DNA of 64,000 nt from Limnoperna fortunei. Taxonomy: Eukaryota; Mollusca; Bivalvia; Mytilida; Modiolidae. Numbering within the stretch: position 1 is the stretch's first letter; each line of letters opens with the position of its first letter. The stretch lies in NCBI GenBank assembly GCA_944474755.1, contig OX104119.1:42247927-42311926 (forward strand), read 5' to 3'. Position numbers and translations under genes: made by a program. The notes beneath the pieces were generated by a model that searched no databases, was not told the origin of the DNA, and saw only the letters and a program-made list of their open reading frames with translations. Positions 24,801 through 36,800 of the stretch are shown in pieces.

Positions 24801-27800
24801 ACACAGAAAAGGTGTCATGTACAGGGTTATTATGTGCAAGTAAAAACATGTCTTAAAACAGTAGTCATAAACAGAGAATCTAAAGTTCGATAGCATTTTA
24901 AATTTAGCATAGGCGTACCAAAGATCGATTTTTATTTAAATCAAATCGCTCGTATTCTCTAATTTTAAGCCTTAAAGTTGTTTAAATTTCATGTTAATTT
25001 TTAGTCAATATGTGACATGGTTAAATGCCCATGGCTTTATTGTACTAGCAGCCAGAGTTGTCTGAGGTGACTATTCTCTATTTGTCTATATATTTATTAC
25101 TTTTGTATGCAGGTTAGTGTTGTGTGACATTTCTATTAGTTCCTTCAGTGTTCTCGTCAGAATGACATGTATATATGTCTATAAGCTATTTGATGGGTTT
25201 ATTTGTGAGTTAGTTTAGTATTTTAAGTTGTATGCATGTATAAAGAGATGATGCAAACTCAAACATCACAATTCAATTCACATAACAAAGAACTTTGCGT
25301 CTGGCGAAGAAAACAATCTTGTTAACCTTGGTATCTTTGACGACATTTTATTTACAACCACTGGGTCGATGCCTCTGCTGGTGGACTGTTAGTCCCCGAG
25401 GGTTTTTCTATTTCAAGGTGTAGATAGCCTTAGCCGGATTTTATATAACGTTTTGGAATTTTGGTGATATAAGCTCTACTACATCTTAATCATTTGGATT
25501 TTTTACATATTGTTTGGGTTTGAGCGCCACTGATGTGTCTTGATTAGACGAAACGCGCGTCTGGCGAAGAAAAAAAAATTTTGTTAACCTTGGTATCTTT
25601 GACGACATTTTATCTACATAGTTGTAATACCATAACATACAGCAACTTGCCAAATTAAAAAAAAACCCCAAAACTTCATCAGCAGACTAAGCTTAAAGTA
25701 AAGTAAAATGGATGTAAACAAATAAATGGAACAACAAGATAGGGCTTATTCTTCAAGAACGATTAGACGGTCTTTCCCAGATTCCTTTAACAAGTTGTCA
25801 TTCTTCATCTGTTGTTTTGACCTTGACATTGGTTGTAGGGCCTTTTTTAGGCGGAATATACTATTTCCGTTCTCCCGAGTAACACAATATATGGTTGTTA
25901 AGACTTTTGTCACTTATGGTAAGCTACATTATCCTTTTTAAAAAAAATATATGGTTGTTAAGGTTACCCTGTTTCTGTTATGAATTTGACATATGACCCT
26001 TGACTTTAGGCTCAGATTGATCATATTAAACTTATATGTTTACTATATTATATCTATTCGTTTTAAGTTATAAGCCAAAAAACGGAAAGCCGAAACGTGT
26101 AAAGGACTGTAACTCAAAACATTTTATGGAACAATTTTAAAAGTAATATGCCATTTGAAGGTTTTGATGAAAGTATTTTTCCCAATTGTTTTTTCCTCTA
26201 TCTTGTATGGTTTTCGAGTTGTAATAATAACAAGATTGTTGGCCTAAGGTTGCGGTCACCTGCGAACTTTGATCTTGAGACTATCTTTAAGGACATGTCA
26301 CAGGAGGACAAATGGTGAAAACCCTAACTGTTTTACACTTGCGTTTTGTGAGTTTTGGTGATAAGCGGAGTTCAAACGTGCAAGAATACCACTCCCCTCC
26401 GCTTATCAGAAAATTTTAACCTAGTTATGCCATACAGTTGATTTTATTGGTCCTTAACAGTCTCACTTTTCAGTTTTCTGTTATAGTTTAAGAGTTTGCG
26501 CGATTACAAGGTTTTCAGTGTTTTGGGATATAACTTTGTGAAGAAAAATGTTTCAGATTACAGAGGTAATTCGGAATAGGCTTTCAGTGCCCAAAACTTT
26601 TTGCGAAAGACAATGATATGTCGCGTACATTTTAAACTGTTTAGGTTTGAATGTTGGCGGAAAAAATTCAAAGCAAAAGCAAGAAGGTCCTCCCACAGGA
26701 TGTAGGCATCACCATAAATATTATACTTGATTTCTTAATCTTCCTTTTGCATATTATATGTATGCGGTTTTAACAATTGAGTATAATTTGCAGATGTTGC
26801 TTTGCGTGGGATAGTGGATCCCGAAGAATTTAAAGAACTTTTATCAACAGGTTTATATGAGTCATTTTGGAATCGTATATACCTGGCTGGTGCATGTAAT
26901 GTTGGCAAGACTACTTTGGCTAGTCTTTTAATTGGTGAAGATATTCCGAAATGTTGGAAGTCAACAGATGGACTAAGAATATATTTCGGAAGGAATGGAA
27001 TAGATTTAAAAGCAAGGAAAATGATTCCACTGAAAAAAGGTATGGAACTCAATTTCAGATTATCACAATCGGCACGAATGTTAGGAAATTGCAAGACCCT
27101 TTTTTAGTAAAGGTTTTAGACATTTTGATAAAAAAAATGTGTCAGTACACGTTACGTTTTGTTTGGATAATGGTAAATTAAAAATGATAAGAGAATCTAG
27201 CACTCTCGTGGCTTACGGATCATTTATAATGACCTATTTGCATGATTTTGTAAATGTTATGAGTTTGGGTCGTTGTTGGTGTAGGCATATGGTAAATCTT
27301 AAATATAGTGATTGCATTTTTCTTTAGATTTAAGATTTAAGAAACAAATTCATCGTGATATGTAACCAAATATTTTTCAATGGAGGAAAAACTAAATATC
27401 ACATTGGAAATGATGTACAAAATATATACAACAGAATATTCAATCAAATATGTAAGTAGTATACTGTTATAAATGTTTTCATCTTTATATACAACATTAA
27501 TATTTTGAATGTTTTAGATGAAGGACGTCGGGATGTTTTATCAAAAGTGCTACGTGGTCGCCCAAGTATAAACAAGCCTCATTCAGAAATCCCTACAAAA
27601 TTTAAGAAATTAGCAACATGTAATATTGCACGAAAAGTAGAAATTCAATCTCTACATGAGACTGAGAGTGCTTTAAATGATCCTACCCCGTCATCCGTTC
27701 CAAATATTGACCATGAAAGCAAGACAGAAATGCAAATATCATCTGAAAAGGACAAATTAGTGAGGAATTCAAAGAAGCGGACTCAAAAATTATCGAGTAT

Positions 27801-30800
27801 AAAGTTTACCTCAGTCCACGATGATTTACAGCATGAACTCAGAAGAGGAGACTACAAAGTAGAAATTGCTCCTTCAGATCTGGTTGACTTTGGCGGCCAA
27901 AGATCGTATGATATGACACACCAGTTGTTTATACAAAGCAAAGGAACATTTACTCTGTTGTTTGATGGAAGAAAAGGACTACATGATCCATTAGAAGAAT
28001 ACCCACAAGGAAATGTAACATCAGAAAGTAAGTATTCACTCATGCTTTTTGGCTGATTTGTTCTAGAAGCATCTGATGGTTAGAACCTTTTGTTTGATTG
28101 CATACTTTAATATATTCTCACATTTATCTTCACTGATACCAATTATTGGTGTTTTGAAAGACGGTGATGGTCACTAAACTGCATAATATAATGAAAGCCA
28201 TAATACAAAATGCTTTCTTGAAGTCCCCAAGACCATGATGAAACATCTTATGTTGGAGTTAATGTTCACATAACAAATTAAGATGAAATATATGTTTTTT
28301 CCGCTGCGCCCGGCTATAGCCTATAGCATATTTGTTGTTCAGCAATGCCCTTATCTGTCTTTGGATTCAGATTGAATTAGAATAAGCTTTTAAAAAGAAT
28401 TTCAATATGACTGCGTATAGAACTAATGAAAAGAATAGTTCTCATATTGCTTGTTACCTTTCTTTAGAAGGTTATGATTTTACAAGTTTTTAGGAAGGAG
28501 CATTGCATGGCTTATTGTGCTGCTTAGACATGTTCTGCTCTACTGTCTTGCCCTACAACCATCTCGTTTTATTGAATTTACAGTTTGTTCTACCACTTCT
28601 CGTAATGCTGCTAGTGTAAAATATTTTTCGAATACGGTGTGGCTGTGTGGTAGTTAAAGTCTAGCCATCACCTTATCTCTTCATAATATCTTGTTCTTCT
28701 TTATTGTCCGGTCAGATCATCAACTAAGGTTTCCTTTGCCTTTTTCGAGCTTTTCTTGATATTTCCTAGTGACAGCTCTATGCTGTTTTGTTCTGTTTTT
28801 GTCGTTTTTCTTTTTGAATTTACTCTGAGCTCCTGCAACACAGATTTAAATTGTTAGCAGTGATCCGTGGTTTTATTGCAAATAGATAAAAATAAGAGAT
28901 TATTATGACGGTTTTATTGCAGATAGATGAAAATAAGACATTATTATGACTATGTCATAAAGAATTCCAATGTCTGCTCCAGACAATCTTCTCGTCTTGG
29001 CAATGTTAACATTGGCCTTTCAATGATGATATAGTAATTAATTTGGTTGTGATGCTCATCATTTGGGTTGTGAAATTTTCATGTTATGGATTATTTGTGT
29101 GGGCAAAATGTGCTCATCAGATTCAGGTCGTTTGAGCATGCAAGTTCATGCAAACCTTCGTGATTTGTATTTGCATTATAGTAGGACTCACAATTGCCTT
29201 GCAACGCTCTAATATCTTTCTTAGGGATATGCTGAAGGACTTCTTGGAGTTGGTCATAACACTGTTTGTTTTTCTAGTCATTATAGTGTGTTTTTTGCTC
29301 TGATGTTAGTGAAAGCAGCAAAGAAGTGCTAAATTGACAAACACTTTTCAAAGTTCGAAACACAATCGAAGCCATAGATAAACAACAAAATCATACAACA
29401 ACACTGCTATTCCTTGTCCCGGGTCCAACAGAAGCATAGTTTACACAACCGCCAAGGTGCCTCACGGAAGTCGACGACTGATCCGGCTTGACAATTAAAT
29501 ATGGATGTGTTAAAATACAGCCAGTTGCTTGCCGGTCCTGAACATGGTTGCAGGAGACCCAGGATTTGCGTGCAACTGTCATCATTTGTTAACTGTCTTA
29601 GCAATAATTCATCAAATTACACTATGTATTATTTATCTTTACACTACTAAGTATCAATGAAGTTGTTACTAATGATGTGTAATCAAATTATTTGATATTA
29701 TTCTTAGCAAGTCAGCAATAATGAGCTAGATATAACAGGACATTGTAAATTGTGACCTATATGAAACATTATATAAACCTTTTACTGGTAGCTTTAAGAG
29801 TAAAAATGAAAAACAACGTGATTTTGATTACATTTATGTTGATGCTAGCTAAATTAGTTACCAGTTAGATATTTTAAATTCATTTCATGCAAGTTAGATT
29901 TAAATAAAAATAATATTTTACTGAAATCGGGTGGCAAATACAGTACATGCCATTGTAACTACGGTATCTATCCCAGTAGTGAGAAGCAAATATTCCTGAT
30001 ATGAACTGTTGTTTTGTTTTCAACTGTAAAGATTTTTTTGTATTTTGTTTACAGCTATATTGAAGCATTGGGTGGATTCTATTCTGACATACTGTGGTGG
30101 TAGAGATGATGATATACTTCCAGTTATACTGTTTGTGGCAACTCATGGTGACTGTTTAGCTGAGGTTTGTTAAATGCATCGTCAAATATGTCCATCTCAA
30201 AATTATTTAATAGGTCTCTTGTAGCCAAAATCGCGCCATTAATAGGACATAGAACGTTAGAGTAACCTAACACCTATAAAACCTTGGATGACTCGGGTGC
30301 TTGTTACATTTATGCTCTTATCTCTTGTAAGAAGTGTTATGCCAAGGACAAAGTCAAATTCAGCTATATTCAGGACGTTGAAACATAAATTGTGTTTAAT
30401 GAATTGTCGGTCTTTTAATTATATAGATTATGAACAACAATAGTTAACAGACTATATATAATTAAACTGTCAAAGGAGCTTGAAAGACAATCAAGTCAGT
30501 GATTTACCTAGTTTTTTTTTAGCTCACCTACTCCAAAAGCACTTTGAGCCAAAGTAGTCAGGAATGTGCATTGGTTGGTTCTTGACAAAGTTTAAGTTTT
30601 TGTGCTGATCATATATTCCAAATAGCTGCCTGGACCATTAATGTGTTCTGATTGGCTTAAGTTAAAGATTGATTTGAAATATTGCAAGATTGTACTTTAA
30701 TTTTTGTGACGATCTAAAATTAGAGATGGCCGCCGTCACAAAGGACCCAATGAGGAAAACATACAAATAGCTTCTTCTTCGAAACTGCTCCACACAATGC

Positions 30801-33800
30801 AATCAAATTATGCAGAAATGAATATTGGATAATTTATCTTATTATTTTGAGTCAATAAAAAATTCAACATGGCTACCAGGGACACTAGTGTGTTCAGTAT
30901 GGCTGAAATTTCAAAATTCTTCTTCGCACATACCTCTTGGTAGATTGATTTGTAATATTGCAGAAATAAACCAAAGATGAGCCGCTACAAAGTTTTAGCT
31001 TTTTGTGCCGATCCAATATCCAAGATCGCCTTATTTAAAATGTGCCTCTAGTTATCACAAATCACCTGGCACTTTAAAAATAACTCTTACCAATGAAAAA
31101 ATTGGGGAACACACCTAACAGACACTACTGTGTAAAATTTTGTTCAAATTTCATGAAAATAAAATGCAACCTTGTGTGAACAAAAATCGTCACATTCATA
31201 AGAAATAAGTACCTCAATACATCAGGTGGATAAAGGCAAAAGCAAGCCCGTACTATCTAAGATACCCTCTTTAATATATTTTTTGACAGCTATATTATAG
31301 TAATATATATTTCAATACATTTTGCTGTAGAAGAAAGAAGACTAGAATTGGTTATGTAAACCGATGTATGTTTGTTTCACTTCCAATTTTGTTTTTTCTT
31401 TATAAGGATCAAAAAGGTAAAAAGATTATAGAGTTCAAAGAAGCTCTTTTAAAACTCTTTGAAAAACACGACCAACTTCATCGTATTAAGTACAACGACA
31501 TATTCTTTATAAATGGGACGTACCCAAATGATCCTGAAGTCGAACGTCTAAAAGCAAAATATGTGGAGATTGCATTTAAACAGAATTCATGGGGAAATAA
31601 AATGTCAATGGCATGGGTTCCTTTGGAATTACAAATGTCTGAGATGAGAACATACAACTTCAGTATCATTTCAAAAGATGATCTAATACAGATAAATACA
31701 GATAATGAAGATCTCGCACTTACAGAAAAACAGCTTGATAATTTCTTAAAAGCTCAACATGCTTTAGGAAAAATTGTATACATCGAAGGGCAAGGATTAG
31801 ACAAATACATAATAGTGCAGCCAACAGCACTGGTAGATATACTGCGATCATTTATAACAGATGAAATGTTTTGGCCTAAAGACGAAAGACTGAAAACAAT
31901 TTTGAAAGAAATGACAGATACAGGAAAAATTAGAAAAACAGATCTGTTCAGACTTTGGTCTCAGGATGAATTCAATCTGTACATGCCAGATGATGATTTC
32001 AAAGAGTTTGTTTTACAAGTCATGGTATACCTTGACGTATTGGTAGCATCAAGAAGTAACAGCGATTGCTTTCTTGTACCATGCATAGTAAAACGAACAA
32101 AAACAGCATCCTTCACTGAAAGTCTTAAAAAAGACAAAACAATATGTTTGTCATATAAACTTTTGAAATCGTCTATCCCTGCGGCACTGGCTTTTAAATT
32201 AATTTGTACAATATTGAATGTGTGGCCTTTGGAAGAGACAGATCAAGGGACTTGCTTATATCACAACGCAGCCATTCTTTGTATTGACCAATCCAACAAG
32301 CTGTACCTTTTAGTAAATGATGACAGAGTGATAGTGTACCTATTGAACACGACATCAAAACATTTTATTTCGAAAGACTTTGCTTCATGTGCAAAAGAAT
32401 GCCTTACAAGAACAATAACAAGTTGTCTGGAGTTCTATCATCGATCTTTTGGAAACTTTGTTCCAAAATCAGCTATTACAGATTTATTTGAAATTCAAGT
32501 TGGAGAAATATGTGATTCAGGGACATGCTACATTTCACTTTCCGACGCACAAAACGTACCGTCTTGGAAATGCACCAATGGAGAAACACATCTAACAGAA
32601 TATCTTCTCTATTGGACACACGACAAGGTAATGTTCAGAACAATAAGCTGTCTATAAGCTGATAAGTTTTAATGTGCACTACTTATGTCTAAAACCATCT
32701 TTATAACGATCTTTATATATATTCGTTTTAACTTTTTTAAAATAATGACACTTAAATTTAAGAAAAAGCGATAGAAAGGTATGTTTGCGTTGGTAATTTA
32801 TAATTGTTTTACATGGTCTTTCAAGTTTGGTAATATTTTCCTATTGTATGTTTGCTTTTGAAATTTTTTCAGTTTTATGTAGTACAAGAATAAAAGAGCA
32901 ATCCTGTTTTATTTTGAGGTTATCTACCAATTATCCAGATATGTTATATCATGTTGTATATTATTACAAATCATATACATATATACATATATGAATTTTA
33001 TTACAATCTTTAGCTATTGGCCAATTTACAAAAAAAATTTAGTGCTTGTCTTAAAAATCACAGCAATTGTTAACGTTGCTATTTTTATCTTGTATAATAC
33101 CTTAAATTTGTGGATACATAGATGCCGCTGGACAAAATTAAATAATACTCTGGAAGTTTTATTACGTTAAAAACCTTACTGCGGTTTATGGATAAAAAGC
33201 ATGATAAGTGTATTTCTTTAAAATGTATGATACTATTGCAATTGTATTTGTAGAAGCAGAAAGACTGTAAGCAAAACTGTGCAGGTAAGAACAACATAGC
33301 CATTATATGATAATGTTCAATGATTCAAAATACTTAAAACTATTATGGACTCTGCAATGACGTGGACGTGTGAACAAGACCCAGAACAAGATGCACCGTA
33401 TAAATTAGTAAGGACAATATGGTCTTTGGTACAACGTCGCATTAAGAAAATTAGAGATAGCAATAATAATCGACCTAAATCTATATTCAAAAACGCTTCA
33501 CAGCCGTAGACAAAGGCTTCTAAGAAGATTGTGTTTGTATGTTACTACGAATGTCTCTTGGAAAAAAGTATAACACCGATAATTCCACAAGCGTACCAAA
33601 TTTAACAGAGATGAATCCTGACTAACCACAACTCCTTCGTGACTTCTTTGAATATTCCTGAAGATAGTGTGAAGGTTAATCGTACTTCCATTAAGTTCCC
33701 AGTATGGTTGATTAAGATATTATCTGCAATTAAAGAAAGACAACATAAATTAAAAAAATATGACAATTAATGGGACATTAAATGATACCTTGCCACAATG

Positions 33801-36800
33801 CATTGTTTTCAATTTTCATGAACACGTCCTACTGAATTACAAATCAGCCTACAGAAACAGCTGAACATGATAATAGTCTATATCAGAAGACAATTTTTAC
33901 CTTGACCTGGACCTATTATTTCAAATTGGCACAACTCAAAACATACAAATGGTATTGTGCTGAAAATTCAACCTGACCTTCATTTGATAGTACTTAACAG
34001 CTGTGCAAAGTTTACATAAAACCTGTTGACGTGTTGTCAAGTTAGGGGTCGTCCATAATTGTCAACAATTTTCATGAGTGTGCAAACCGCACACTTAAGG
34101 GAGGGATTTAAAAATTTCGACATTGTTGCGTACGCTTTTTTTTATTTCCGGAAATTTTTCGTTTCCGTGAAGTTTGCTTTTATATTAGTGTAGATATATC
34201 CGTGTATCTTGTCTGCGTTTGAAAGTAACGATAAACTATAATAAAGTGGATACAAATATTGACATTGATTTTACGAATGGCGCTCAAACAGGTGTAGGAC
34301 CAACTCTTCGGCTATATTAAAATTTGATAATTTTGACTTATCCTAGAAAATTTACCTTTATTTTAAATTAAGTGACACTTCTGTCCCATATAAAAATGCA
34401 CTGGGTGAACATTCTGCCAAATTTCATAATATGTTTCATTGCATATAAGAACGAACGCTCAACCTGAAGTCCATGTGACCTAAAAATCTACTTTCACTTT
34501 CTATTTCAGTCCAAAAATAGTGCATCTCCCTAATTGACTCTCAACAGTTATATATTAATTTAAAACCAATAAAACTTAATCCTCAAGTTTCCTAGAATAT
34601 TCAGCTTTCCAAAAATACCAAATTTATTCTGGTATCATGTGCGGTTCTAATTCTATATGAGGCAAGAGTGAACCTGTCTGTTGAATAGTACTACTTTTAC
34701 GTGCAACCTCTGGACTGGTTCCCGGTATTTGGTGGTCCTACACCAACACACTTGGGTAGCAGTATACGGTTTTGTAGTTTAGTTTCTAATGTCCCCCTTT
34801 GAAATTCCTTAATATAGTAGTATGGTCCAGTTGCAGTTTACTCACATCTATGGTAAATGAAATGCAATAAATTTTTGAAGTGTCAGTAGAAAGTGTCATG
34901 TTTATAGAGAAATATATATAATATTTGGTTGTCATCCTTGTTATAGTAGTAAAACTCCGAGACTGCCTGTAAGACCATTTGACTCCTAGCTTTAGCTCTC
35001 TCTGATGCATTAAAATAGCATGTTCCTTGCCAACAAAATTGTGTGAAATCGAGGTGGATGACAGGTATTTTGCCAGTGTTTTTCTGCTTAGAAATAAACA
35101 AATATATATGTCATATTGCTCTTCTGTTAGGCGTTACAGTGTCAGACTTTTTCAAATGAAGGTAAATGCTAATGATTCGTCCGATTTTCTCACATGAAAC
35201 AGCGGATTTTTATCAATGATTTTATAAAAATTTTATCAAATTACCATGAAACTGAAAATGCAGGACACAAATTAAATATATGTACAACATTTCCAGTACA
35301 ATTGGATCTATGCAAAAATGTCACACACGTTTTTATTTGACAAAACAAGACCACGACCTCTGTTGATAATATTTTAATGCAAAAAACCGTATATTGCATC
35401 CTTGTTCGTGTTTGTATTGCAAAATAAGTGGAAACAAATATTTACATTGATTTCAAGAATGGCGCGGCAAACAAACTTTTTCGTGTTTGTACTGCAAAAT
35501 AAGTGACGGATTTCTAAAAAACCCCAAAAAAGAAAATACGAAGAATTGTTAACAATTGTGTTTCTGAAAAGTAGGGAAACAGAGTACGCGATAAAAGAAA
35601 CAAACTAATCTCTATAATCTATTCTGTAACTCCCTCTGGCAGAATCACCGCCGCCCAGTAAGAAACTGTGAATCAGCGTTTCTATCATGTATAGCAATTT
35701 CATAGAGTTGTAAATTATTACTTCGATTCCACTGTTGCCTGGGTACCATTACATATGAAATAGTCTGGATAGGGTACCATTGCTCAAATTTTAAGTACCC
35801 TGGGTACGCTGATATAGTATCCAGGTTGACAATGACCCGTTCAGCGTTGCTTAATCACTTAAATTATATAGTATAATTCCAGAAAGAATGTTCCCGCGAG
35901 TTTTAACACAGGACTCTGGATATTGTTTCTATTCTATCACATGTTTCCTTGGTAATGAAATGGAAAGAAGTACAGTCAATAATAAGTTTAGCAGTCTAAA
36001 TGTTTCTTGCAAATAACATTACATCTCTTGAAGAAATGAACGATGTCCTCCTGTTCATTATAACAAAGCAAGCAGATTGGTGAAGCTACCCAGGCAGAAA
36101 ATATCTACTTATGATTTTGGAGAATGAGCACTCCAGTAGCTACTTTTACTTTAAAATATGCTTTTGTAAAAGCGAATGGTTGCGTGCCGCAGTTGGCCCA
36201 AATATTGTGTAGCTTTCCAAATACTACATCAGAAAAGTTTAGAATTTCAGAGTCGATTTATCGCTGCTTCCACAATCACTACTGCATTAATGTCAAGTTT
36301 TATACAGGGTTTTTCTCTTGCCGATTCAGTGGCGGATCCCGAGGGGGGTCCAGGGGGTCCGGACCCCCCCCTTCCGTTTTGACAAGCATTGGGTCTCGAC
36401 CCCTACTTTTGTGTTGGCAGTTTTATAAATGTTTATTTTTCGACGGCTTAGAAGTTATAACTAATCGTAAATCGAATAGGGAATAGAAACTTTTTAGTTA
36501 TACGACGATTGTGGGCAAATTCACTGAAAGTTAACTGTTTGTGCGAATCTATCAAAAAGTTTTGAAAAAAGACTTCTTTTTTTTGTTTTAGCACAACAAA
36601 ATGACATTTTAACGGACATGTTTTAGGTGTCAGGAAATCGTCAGAATGCAGGATTTTACACCATTTCGTTCAGAGCTTCTGGGGGCCTTAAGCCCCAGAC
36701 CCCCTGCCGTAGTACGACCTCTGCGAGGTCGGCACGGTGGCCTTCGGCCACCATGACAAATTTGGACCCCCCCCTTTCATTTGAGGCTGCATCCGCCCCT

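Noticed and set aside
26735..27094. 119-codon minus-strand frame
   Set aside because: Exact antisense of the Roc P-loop exon.
31368..31406. ATG at 31368 as start of the COR protein
   Set aside because: The first 13 codons are T-rich intron; the acceptor TTTATAAG at 31406 joins in phase with the upstream Roc exon.
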